Below the pieces are notes generated by a model that had not been told where the DNA came from, searched no databases, and worked only from the letters and a program-made list of their open reading frames with translations. The translations under genes and the position numbers were made by a program. Shown in pieces: positions 35,310 through 42,911 of a stretch of DNA of 64,000 nucleotides; positions within the stretch are counted from its first letter, which is position 1, and every line of letters begins with the position of its first letter. The stretch is from contig NZ_WWFG01000002.1 in NCBI RefSeq assembly GCF_026127265.1, positions 2,170,001 to 2,234,000 of the forward strand, read 5' to 3'. The stretch comes from Nostoc sp. KVJ3. Its GTDB lineage: Bacteria; Cyanobacteriota; Cyanobacteriia; Cyanobacteriales; Nostocaceae.

Positions 35310-36008
35310 ATGTCACATACCCCGCTTTTTGCCGATCGCACCCATGCGGGTGAGTTATTGGCGCGAGTGATTCATGATGTTTTGACTCAGCAAACAATTG
35401 CTTCTGGAATAAAACCTGTACCAATCGTTTATGCTTTGCCAAGAGGGGGTGTACCAGTAGCAGCACCAATCGCACATCTTTTGGATTGTCCCTTGACAAT
35501 CGTCGTGGCGAAAAAGATTAGCCATCCAGAAAACCCAGAGTTAGCAATTGGTGCAGTAACTACTTCGGGAAATGTTCTTTGGAGCGATCAAAAGCTATTT
35601 CGGACTAAACATGAGGCGCGATTGCGGGAAGTGGCTTTAAATAAAGCTATTAACCAAGCGAAGTCTCTTGAAGCTCAATTAATTCTTGCTTGTCCGCAAG
35701 TGAATGCCGAGAATGCTACGCTTATTTTAGTTGATGATGGCATTGCTACAGGTATGACAATAGCAGTTGCTGCTACTGCTATGAAAGCGCTTTCGCCAGC
35801 AGCAGTTTGGTTATGTACTCCCGTAGCACCACAAAAATTGCTACCTTGGTTAGAACAGTGGGGCGATCGCACCATTGTCTTAGAAACACCAGAACCTTTC
35901 TGGAGTGTGAGTAATTTTTACGCCCAATTTCCCCAAGTAGATACATTAGAAGTTCTCCGATATCTCCAGGAACAAACAACAACGGGCGGAATTGATCTGT
36001 GCGAGTAA
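35310..36008 (+). CDS. Phosphoribosyltransferase-family protein
   Basis: The 232-aa protein is a type I phosphoribosyltransferase fold: PIVYALPRGGVPVAAPIA, and the PRPP loop ATLILVDDGIATGMTI. Free-standing relatives of this type are annotated simply as phosphoribosyltransferases, and the nucleobase substrate is unknown. The ATG at 35310 is chosen because GGGGGAA precedes it closely. An ATG at 35295 would add five residues (MLGET). Confidence 0.8.
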   Translation: MSHTPLFADRTHAGELLARVIHDVLTQQTIASGIKPVPIVYALPRGGVPVAAPIAHLLDCPLTIVVAKKISHPENPELAIGAVTTSGNVLWSDQKLFRTKHEARLREVALNKAINQAKSLEAQLILACPQVNAENATLILVDDGIATGMTIAVAATAMKALSPAAVWLCTPVAPQKLLPWLEQWGDRTIVLETPEPFWSVSNFYAQFPQVDTLEVLRYLQEQTTTGGIDLCE

Positions 36009-36078
36009 TTTTAAATTTTGAATAAGTAAATTTTAAATTGTTTCCCCGTCTTAACTTTTTAATTACTGGAAGATTTTT

Positions 36079-37158
36079 TTATTGGTATTGCATAGCTTTA
36101 GCATAATCACCCAAGGCATAGCAAGCTACTCTCAGACTAGCAAGAGCTTGTTCTTCACTGCGACGGTCTTTGATATTCCTAGCTAACAGCAAACGTTCTT
36201 CATAATATGTAATTGCTTTGTTATAGTCACCCAAAGCTTCACAAGCAACTCCTAAACTACCTAAAGACTGTTCTTCGCTACGCTTGTCTTGAATTTCTTT
36301 GGCTAACTGTAACCGATCTTCATAATACTTAATGGCTTTAGTATAATCACCTAAAGCATAACAAGCATTACCGAGATTCTTTAGCACCTGAGAAGCACTG
36401 CGAACATTTTTTAAGGAGCGTGCTAGTACTACACACTGCTCATAATAAGCGATCGCTTTTGGGTAATTGTCCAAAGCATACCAAGCATTACCCAAATTTT
36501 TGAGTACCTGTTCTTCCCCCCAATTATCTTTGAGTTCCCGCACAATCTCTAGGCTTTGCTGCTGATACTCAATAGCCTGTGTAAAGTTCCCCGAAGCTTT
36601 ATAAACCAATCCCAAATTATTTAGTGCTGCCACTTGACTGCGTTTGTCTTGTAGCTGTTGGGTTATTTGCAAACACTTTTCCAGAAACTCAATAGCCTTG
36701 TTATGGTCATTCAGGTGACGGTACGAATTACCTAAATGAGAAAGTGCTTGCATTTGCAATGCTAAATCTGGGATGTTGTTGACCAAAGACAAACACTCTT
36801 GAGAGTAGGAGATAGCGCCCTTATAATCACCAGCACTGTAACTTACCAATCCTAAAAAAGAAAATACCTGTGCCTGTTTTTGCAAATCCCCAACAGCCTG
36901 AAACAGCCCCAAGGATTGTTGTAAGGACTTCAGCGCCGCTATTAATTCACCAGCTTGCTGCTGTTGAATTCCTTGCCGTAATAGCTTAGACGCTTCCGAT
37001 AAATTGTCGTCACTTTCCTGTGGAGGTATTATTTCTGCTTGTGAACCAGGGTCAAATTCATGGGTAATTGTATTACGCTTCACTGGTTTTAAGTATGTTA
37101 TGGGTAATTGCAGGGGAACTGTATTTTTCAATCTCTTATCCCATTCATCTTTAGACAT
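36079..37158 (-). CDS. Tetratricopeptide-repeat protein
   Basis: The 359-aa protein is built of about seven or eight 40-residue TPR units (for example GDYKGAISYSQECLSLVNNI, NDHNKAIEFLEKCLQITQQ, GDYTKAIKYYEDRLQLAKE, GDYNKAITYYEERLLLARN). Unit length is about 40 rather than 34, as in Rap/LGN-type TPRs that bind partner proteins. The start at 37158 (MSKDEWDKRL) has AAGGAG three bases upstream. The frame extends to 37203, but those residues are probably not translated. The C-terminus ends abruptly in a repeat (AKAMQYQ). The role is probably protein-protein interaction. Confidence 0.85.
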   Translation of the reverse strand: MSKDEWDKRLKNTVPLQLPITYLKPVKRNTITHEFDPGSQAEIIPPQESDDNLSEASKLLRQGIQQQQAGELIAALKSLQQSLGLFQAVGDLQKQAQVFSFLGLVSYSAGDYKGAISYSQECLSLVNNIPDLALQMQALSHLGNSYRHLNDHNKAIEFLEKCLQITQQLQDKRSQVAALNNLGLVYKASGNFTQAIEYQQQSLEIVRELKDNWGEEQVLKNLGNAWYALDNYPKAIAYYEQCVVLARSLKNVRSASQVLKNLGNACYALGDYTKAIKYYEDRLQLAKEIQDKRSEEQSLGSLGVACEALGDYNKAITYYEERLLLARNIKDRRSEEQALASLRVACYALGDYAKAMQYQ

Positions 37159-37489
37159 CAACTCCTTCCTGCTAAGTCTCGTGGTAAATCTAGTGTTCCC
37201 CAAACCAGAAGTTATCTTTCATCAGGTTGGTTTAGCGCATCACTTTATCTAGGACTTACGCATTCACAGAGACACGGCATACCGTGCCCCTACGGATGTC
37301 TTCACGTAAATGAAAACCCCTATAAGATAAGGAACATTAATAATCAATCCCCCCTTGACTCTTAAAAAGCGGGGCTGTGTCCCTATTTTTGAGAGTAATG
37401 GGAGGATATTCAAGAGATAAATGCCACTAATCTACAAGTATTAATTATTTATTCAATTTCAACGCAACTTCAAAAAGTTAAGTGTTGAT
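37159..37489. other. Intergenic, solo repeat end
   Basis: The region contains the solo repeat end AGGACTTACGCATT near 37252, a short CACGGCATACCGTGCC hairpin near 37274, and no gene. A frame over 37108-37365 on the plus strand lacks protein-like sequence. Confidence 0.45.
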
Positions 37490-38332
37490 TTAACCAACAG
37501 GTACAGAGACATTTGCCACAGAGCCATTATTTACGATTGGTTGGCGAGTTTTCAAATCAAATTTGAAGCCATGTGGCAAAATATGAAGCTTTGCCCCGAA
37601 AATTGCCAAAGACTCATCCTTCAAAATTTCGCCCATATTATTGTACGTAGCCTCTGATTCATCAACAATCGTAACCGCACCTTCACCAATCACTTCAACT
37701 TGATTATCTGTTACGACCATAGCGGTATTCTCGTCAATACCGAATCCTAAAACAGCAGGTTCTAGTATTAAAGCGGAAATTAATCGTCCCAAGCGTCCAC
37801 GCTGGGAAAAATGCTGGTCAATTACCACGCCTGGCAAAAAGCCTAAACCGGGGCCCATTTCTACAGTTTCAATTCGAGGATGTGTCTGCGAATCACCTTC
37901 CACGATCATTTTATCTGGCATCACGGCAGCTCCAGCGCTTGTGCCGGCGATAACTACACCTTCAGCGAACCGTTTATGAATCGCCGTATCGATTTCGGTG
38001 TCCTTAAGGATAGTAGTGATGCGAGCTTGATCTCCCCCAGTGAAAAATACTCCAGTTGCTTTACTGATTGCTTCTAATGCGGTGGATGAAGATGCATCTT
38101 CACGGGTTTCTGTATCAAGAATGCGAACATTCTCGGCTCCCAGACGCTCAAAAACTCTAATATAATTTTCTCCCACTTCTCTTGGTAATTCTGTCGCCGC
38201 CGTCATAATGACAATATACGCTTTCGTACCGCCAGCGCGTCGCACAAAGTCCCGCAGAATTTGGGAATCTCCTTCCTTATCTTCAGCTCCGCCAATAATT
38301 ACCAATTGCCGTTTGGAATTACCTTCCACCAT
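37490..38332 (-). CDS. cphB: Cyanophycinase
   Basis: The 280-aa peptidase of family S51 cuts cyanophycin into beta-Asp-Arg dipeptides. It has KRQLVIIGGAEDKEGD at the start, GVFFTGGDQARITTI, and the nucleophilic Ser in VIAGTSAGAAVMPDKMI, followed by the GFGIDENTAM region. The start is set at the ATG at 38332 because GGAGG lies five bases upstream. A GTG at 38365 would add 11 residues. It is divergent from the cyanophycin synthetase gene with a small gene between them. Confidence 0.93.
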   Translation of the reverse strand: MVEGNSKRQLVIIGGAEDKEGDSQILRDFVRRAGGTKAYIVIMTAATELPREVGENYIRVFERLGAENVRILDTETREDASSSTALEAISKATGVFFTGGDQARITTILKDTEIDTAIHKRFAEGVVIAGTSAGAAVMPDKMIVEGDSQTHPRIETVEMGPGLGFLPGVVIDQHFSQRGRLGRLISALILEPAVLGFGIDENTAMVVTDNQVEVIGEGAVTIVDESEATYNNMGEILKDESLAIFGAKLHILPHGFKFDLKTRQPIVNNGSVANVSVPVG

Positions 38333-38667
38333 GATGCCCTCCTGATATGAGTTAATAAATTTCACTAAACCATGACAATTAAACTATCAAATCATCCTTC
38401 TGGTAGATTACCTGAGAGAAGGTAGGATTAAAATTTGCCTAGATGCAAAGCGGCTTGTCGTTAGACATCGCAATTAAACCAAAAGATTTTTCAGGAAAAT
38501 CTCAAAATTAATTTTCGCTTACTAAATACAATCCCCAATATCAACTACCTCTAGATAGATTTTCTAGAGGCATTGTTGACTATGTTGCTAATTGCCGATT
38601 GCAAATTTCTCGTGCAATTATTGGGACTAACTGTAGTTGAGTGCAATTACGTATCTAATGGGAAGCC
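38333..38667. other. Intergenic between cphB and the small gene
   Basis: About 335 bases without a recognisable gene or strong structure, presumably the promoter of cphB. Confidence 0.35.
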
Positions 38668-38871
38668 TTAAGGAATGCGACTTCTGTAAAGCAAATTAGT
38701 TAAGAAAAAACGTGCTTGTTCTAGTGGCAGATGCCTGGGTTTACCTTGATAGACAATTTGATACTCGTTTATGTCTGGCCCATCACCATGCCCAGAGATC
38801 AGCTTTTGGTGAAAAGCTTCCTCAGCAAGTTCTCGAATTTCATCTCTTAGATCAGCTTGTGTGCTATTCAT
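38668..38871 (-). CDS. Small unknown protein in the cyanophycin cluster
   Basis: The 67-aa soluble protein (starts MNSTQADLRDEIRELAEEAF) has an acidic helical first half and a basic second half (YQGKPRHLPLEQARFFLTNLLYRSRIP). No family is recognised. Its place between cphB and the cphA2-type gene could mean a role in cyanophycin metabolism, but this is inference from position. Confidence 0.55.
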   Translation of the reverse strand: MNSTQADLRDEIRELAEEAFHQKLISGHGDGPDINEYQIVYQGKPRHLPLEQARFFLTNLLYRSRIP

Positions 38872-39187
38872 GCTTTGCTGTCTTTTGAATACCGCATATT
38901 TATTTATACAAGTAATGGAATAGGTATTGCACCTTTCAAAGGTTATATATTTGACTATTCATGAGGAGGAAGTAACTATTCTTTATTCTCTGCTGAAGAA
39001 GCAAGATTTAATTATGTCCTGAGATAGTTACAAATGCCTACTAACAGGGTTATTGTAGGTTCTGATTAGATCAATGGCTTTGCCATGAATATCCAAAATT
39101 AATCTGAATCAACCTACAATCAACAAGTCTGAGAAACTATAACTCAGCATTGAAATTTCAGGGTGTTTAGCCAAAGGTTTGTAATCA
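38872..39187. promoter_or_regulatory. Upstream region of cphA2
   Basis: This 316-bp divergent spacer must hold the cphA2 promoter. No full NtcA-type GTA-N8-TAC site was found by eye. AAAGG precedes the ATG at 39188 by about ten bases. Confidence 0.35.
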
Positions 39188-41125
39188 ATGGTTCTACAAA
39201 AAAGCAGTGATTTAGTCCGCGTTAATGCTAGAAGAACGGATGTATTCGATATTTTCAACTTCAAGCATTATATTGGGCCCAACCCCTATTTAGATACAGG
39301 GGCACTAGTCTTTGATTTTGCTCTAATTGACTCTAGAGAGCCTTTGCCCATTGAAGAGTACATTGCAAGGATTGGCACAGACGTAGAGCGCCTTGTCAAT
39401 GGACATCGCTATCCAAATTTGGGCAGCCAAAGCTACGATTCCCATGCCCATCTTTTTGCTCAAGTTGTGTCTGAAGTCGGAAAGCTTGATATGGATTTGC
39501 ACCTTAACCGTTGGAGTGTTAAACCATATCCAGATTTCATCCGAATTAGTGTCCAATCATTACATGAACGCACAACTAGAGAGGTAGTTTATTTTGTCTG
39601 GGATTGGTTTGAAGCCATTACCCAAGACGAAGACTTTAACTTTGATGAGCAGCTAGTGAGGCTGCAAAATAAATTCCGTGCATCTGTCTATGGTGGCCCT
39701 ACAGTTTACGCCCTATTGCGAACAGCCTACGAAAAAGGTATTCCCGCCTTTTATTTGTGGGAAGAAGGATTAATGCAATACGGCTTTGGAAAAAAACACG
39801 TCCGGGGAGTAGCAACAACATTTAACTGTGATAGTCATTTAGATTCGGAGTTTACTACCCGTAAAGATGACTGCAAGGCATTTTTAAAAACCTTGGGTTT
39901 CCCGGTGCCTGAAGGCGATATCGTCTTTTCTGAAAAGGAAGCCTTGGCAGCAGCAAGACAAATTGGCTACCCAGTGGCAGTTAAGCCAGTAGTAGGTCAC
40001 AAAGGAATTGGTGTTACGGCTGACGTACAAGACTCCAAAGAACTGGAATCTGCTTATAATAGGGCATTAGCAGCGATTCCTGAAGATCAATTAACTCGGA
40101 TAATTGTTGAGAAAAGTATTTCCGGATCGGATTTTCGGTTGTTGTGTGTCAATGGCAGATTTGTCGCCGCCACAGAACGCCGTCCAGCATCGGTTGTTGG
40201 TGATGGCTACTTAACGCTTGCAGAATTAATCCGCCTAGAGAATCGCAAACCTGCACGTTTAGACACGCCTACCTCACCCATGAGTAAAATTCAGATTGAT
40301 GAAGCGATGGAACTCTACCTAGAGGAACAGCGCCTATCATTAGACAGCGTGATTGAGAAAGGACGCACTGTTTATCTGCGTAAAGTTGCCAATCTTTCCT
40401 CTGGGGGTATGAGTATCGATGCAACCAAGACAGTTCACCCTGACAATATTATTTTGGCGCAAGATATTGCCCAACACTTCCAACTGACTTGTTTAGGGAT
40501 TGATGTCATTACCAAAAGTCTTGCAGAATCGTGGAAATCGAGTAACTTCGCTATTCTAGAAATCAACGCTGCACCGGGAGTTTTAATGCATCTTAAACCT
40601 TCTGAAGGTGAAAGCGTTGATGTACCTTCGCATATTCTAGAAACATTTTTTGAGTCGGGTACAGATGCTAGGATACCGATTATTACCTTTAATAAAATCT
40701 CAGTTGAGGAACTGCAAGCAACAATTGACCATATCCTTTTGCAACATCCCGACTGGACAATAGGTGCTGTTTGTCGTGATGGAGTTTTTGTGAATCGCTC
40801 GAAAAAAGTATTAAGCAAAAATTACAACAGCAATGTCCAAACTTTGCTACGTCATCCCAAACTTGATTTGCTGATTGCTGAGTATGCAGAAGAAATCTTA
40901 GATGAACAGGGGATGTTTTACCAGAATAGTAATATCGTAGTTTTGGATAATCCCACTGAAACTGAGATGATACTGGCACGGGATGTCTTTGATGGTTCTA
41001 CTGTGGTGACTAAAAAAGGTAACGGTATTTCTGTCCGTCGCAAAGGTTTGATTGAAGATTATACTTTGGCTGAAGATGAACCATTTACACGGGTTTATTT
41101 GAAGGAAACTGGAACAATTTTGTGA
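39188..41125 (+). CDS. cphA2: Cyanophycin synthetase, short CphA2 type
   Basis: The 645-aa protein has the CphA N-terminal domain (residues 1-160) and the ATP-grasp domain (about 220-480; DDCKAFLKTLGFPVPEGDIV, YPVAVKPVVGHKGIGVTADV, AILEINAAPGVLMHL). Full CphA then continues with a Mur-ligase-like domain containing a GTNGKTT P-loop. Here IPIITF runs into NKISVEELQATIDHI, so the P-loop is lost and the domain is truncated to about 150 residues. This matches CphA2 of nitrogen-fixing cyanobacteria, reported to polymerise beta-Asp-Arg dipeptides rather than free Asp and Arg. It lies beside cyanophycinase, which produces that dipeptide. Confidence 0.88.
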   Translation: MVLQKSSDLVRVNARRTDVFDIFNFKHYIGPNPYLDTGALVFDFALIDSREPLPIEEYIARIGTDVERLVNGHRYPNLGSQSYDSHAHLFAQVVSEVGKLDMDLHLNRWSVKPYPDFIRISVQSLHERTTREVVYFVWDWFEAITQDEDFNFDEQLVRLQNKFRASVYGGPTVYALLRTAYEKGIPAFYLWEEGLMQYGFGKKHVRGVATTFNCDSHLDSEFTTRKDDCKAFLKTLGFPVPEGDIVFSEKEALAAARQIGYPVAVKPVVGHKGIGVTADVQDSKELESAYNRALAAIPEDQLTRIIVEKSISGSDFRLLCVNGRFVAATERRPASVVGDGYLTLAELIRLENRKPARLDTPTSPMSKIQIDEAMELYLEEQRLSLDSVIEKGRTVYLRKVANLSSGGMSIDATKTVHPDNIILAQDIAQHFQLTCLGIDVITKSLAESWKSSNFAILEINAAPGVLMHLKPSEGESVDVPSHILETFFESGTDARIPIITFNKISVEELQATIDHILLQHPDWTIGAVCRDGVFVNRSKKVLSKNYNSNVQTLLRHPKLDLLIAEYAEEILDEQGMFYQNSNIVVLDNPTETEMILARDVFDGSTVVTKKGNGISVRRKGLIEDYTLAEDEPFTRVYLKETGTIL

Positions 41126-41170
41126 GCTAAGTTACTGCCTGGGCGACTATAAGTCGCGGCTACATGAAAC

Positions 41171-41193
41171 TTTACCCACCTCCGTGGGTTAAA
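41171..41193 (+). terminator. Possible terminator after cphA2
   Basis: ACCCAC and GTGGGT pair with a CTCC loop, followed by TAAAAAG, 46 bases after the stop. The downstream tract is A-rich on this strand, so it may act only weakly or on the other strand. Confidence 0.35.
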
Positions 41194-41212
41194 AAGCCTT
41201 CATTTTTTATTA

Positions 41213-41285
41213 GTTATTGCGAGCGAAGCGTCTCTAAAAGTTGCAATTTCAGTCTTTGCGATTGCCTTGCTTCGCTTGCAATAAC
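41213..41285. repeat. Interspersed inverted repeat (TTATTGCGAGCGAAGC)
   Basis: GTTATTGCGAGCGAAGC and GCTTCGCTTGCAATAAC are mirror arms, the same family as 1922-2007. Confidence 0.55.
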
Positions 41286-41421
41286 GTTTTAAATAGACGG
41301 GCGTAAATAAATATACAGCAGATTGCAACAGGCGTGAGCGTGAGGTACAAATGATTTTAAGGGCACAGCACTGCTAATTGGTGTCAACTTAAGAAGGTAA
41401 AGCCCAAATTTGTTGAGTGTA

Positions 41422-41595
41422 AGAGGTTGTTTGAAAAGTAGTATGTTGTGATTTTAATCGAATTATTACCCCCCTTAATCCCCCCGATATATTGGGGGGA
41501 AATCGGAAAATCTTGTTCCCTCCCCAATATATCGGGGAGGGTTAGGGTGGGGTAAAAAAACTTTATACATCAATTATGACTTTTCAAACATCCTC
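41422..41595. mobile_element. MITE A of a tandem pair, 174 bp
   Basis: The ends AGAGGTTGTTTGAAAAGT and CTTTTCAAACATCCTC are inverted repeats. TA lies on each side (41420-41421 and 41596-41597). The interior holds CCCCGATATATTGGGG-type arms. The ends are the same as the MITE at 3187-3438, with a different middle. There is no coding capacity. Confidence 0.7.
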
Positions 41596-41597
41596 TA

Positions 41598-41759
41598 AGA
41601 GGATGTTTGAAAAGTTTTTTTTATACGCCTAACCCTTGGAGATCCCCTAAATCCCCCTTAAAAAGGGGGACTTTGATTCCAGTTCCCCCCTTTTTAAGGG
41701 GGGTTAGGGGGGATCAACTAGTGCCTAAAATCACACTTCACTACTTTTCAAACAACCTC
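41598..41759. mobile_element. MITE B of a tandem pair, 162 bp
   Basis: It starts AGAGGATGTTTGAAAAGT right after MITE A and ends ACTTTTCAAACAACCTC before TA (41760-41761). The interior has CCCCCTTAAAAAGGGGG-type arms closer to the 3187 element. Both elements share one TA (41596-41597) at the junction. Confidence 0.7.
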
Positions 41760-41885
41760 TAAGCGTCAATCTCAGTTTATAATTTGATAGGAGTTAGGCA
41801 TTGTACAAAACAATCATGTTGTGCATCAACGTAAATACGACGTTTCAGGTTTTTATTAATAATTAATTGATGGCAAATAGACCCA

Positions 41886-41921
41886 CGTCGTAGGGGCAAT
41901 TCATGAATTGCCCCTACGACG
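41886..41921. repeat. 36-bp perfect palindrome
   Basis: CGTCGTAGGGGCAATTCA is followed directly by its exact reverse complement with no loop base. The rest of the 41126-41978 gap is repeats and AT-rich sequence. Confidence 0.7.
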
Positions 41922-41978
41922 AATATGGTTTTTCAAATCATTTATACTTGGTCTTTTCTGTCAATGCGTAAGTCCTAT

Positions 41979-42551
41979 TTAAATAAATTGGAGTTCAGAT
42001 GTAGTTAGGTCGCGCCATTGACCCAGTTGTAGGTTATCTAATTGTAGGTGGGCTATGCTGATCCTTACCAGTCGCAAAGTCGGAAACCCTACAGCCGCAG
42101 TCATGCGCCGTACTTGGCGGTTTTTTCCCTCTGTCAAGGTCATTTCTAGCCAAGCTGTTGGCACATTTTTGCGAAATCTAATTGGCGGGTTGCGTTCAGG
42201 TAGCTGTGGCTCTTGTGGTAAAAGCTTAACTTCTGCTGGTTGAGTGCGGTAATCTTGAATTTCCACACCTGTTTGCAATCTTTTTATCGCATCTGCATCT
42301 GGAATTCGCTCTACCTGTACCCAGTAAGTACGTTTATGACCAAAACGCGGATGAGCGAGGCGATGTTGCAATTGCCCATCGTTTGTTAACAGCAGCAACC
42401 CTTCACTATCCCAGTCTAAGCGTCCTACAGGATAGACATCAGCTACATTAATATACTCTTTCAGGGTGCTATGGGTGGGAGCATCTTTTGTAAACTGGCT
42501 GAGAACGCCATAGGGTTTGTAAAAAATAATATATCGATAATGATTGGGCAT
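41979..42551 (-). CDS. rluE: Pseudouridine synthase, RluE/RsuA family
   Basis: The 190-aa enzyme converts uridine to pseudouridine in rRNA. Its start [14 protein letters not shown] is typical of the RluE branch, and the catalytic Asp is in [18 protein letters not shown]. It ends with [24 protein letters not shown]. The S4 domain found in RsuA is absent, as in RluE, whose target is U2457 of 23S rRNA in E. coli. The target here is assumed. Confidence 0.9.
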   Translation of the reverse strand: MPNHYRYIIFYKPYGVLSQFTKDAPTHSTLKEYINVADVYPVGRLDWDSEGLLLLTNDGQLQHRLAHPRFGHKRTYWVQVERIPDADAIKRLQTGVEIQDYRTQPAEVKLLPQEPQLPERNPPIRFRKNVPTAWLEMTLTEGKNRQVRRMTAAVGFPTLRLVRISIAHLQLDNLQLGQWRDLTTSELQFI

Positions 42552-42631
42552 TGTTATTCTTCTGTTGCTCCCTTGCTTCTATTTTCTAACGTGACTTAAA
42601 CATTTTTTAGGGGAAAATAAGCGTTCAAATC

Positions 42632-42722
42632 AGGACTTACGTAAAATCATGAAAAAACGAACCACAAAGGACGCAAAGGACACAAATAAATAAGAGCTTC
42701 AGAGAGTTTTTGCGTAAGTCCT
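42632..42722. mobile_element. MITE with AGGACTTACG ends
   Basis: AGGACTTACGTAAAAT and TTTTTGCGTAAGTCCT are inverted ends of a 91-bp element containing a GGACGCAAAGGACACAAA stretch. The same family is present at 9232-9367. Confidence 0.65.
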
Positions 42723-42800
42723 ACAAATATGACCCCACGTTTAAGATGCGTTGGAAACTTCATAAAATTAATGATTGCAACATATTCTTGGGTCAAGTCA

Positions 42801-42820
42801 AGACGCGATGAATCGCGTCT
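42801..42820. repeat. Short palindrome AGACGCGAT-family
   Basis: AGACGCGATGAATCGCGTCT is a near-perfect palindrome related to the two at 56598 and 56637. It is followed by CTCTACAA, as in other copies. It belongs to a dispersed repeat and lies in the 360-bp spacer before the cyclase gene's 3' end. Confidence 0.6.
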
Positions 42821-42911
42821 CTACAAATGGTCTGTTTTGGTATTATTTTATGCGATCGCTACTATTGGAAAAAGGTTTTTTCTTATACCTAACCCACCAT
42901 AAGCACGTCAC

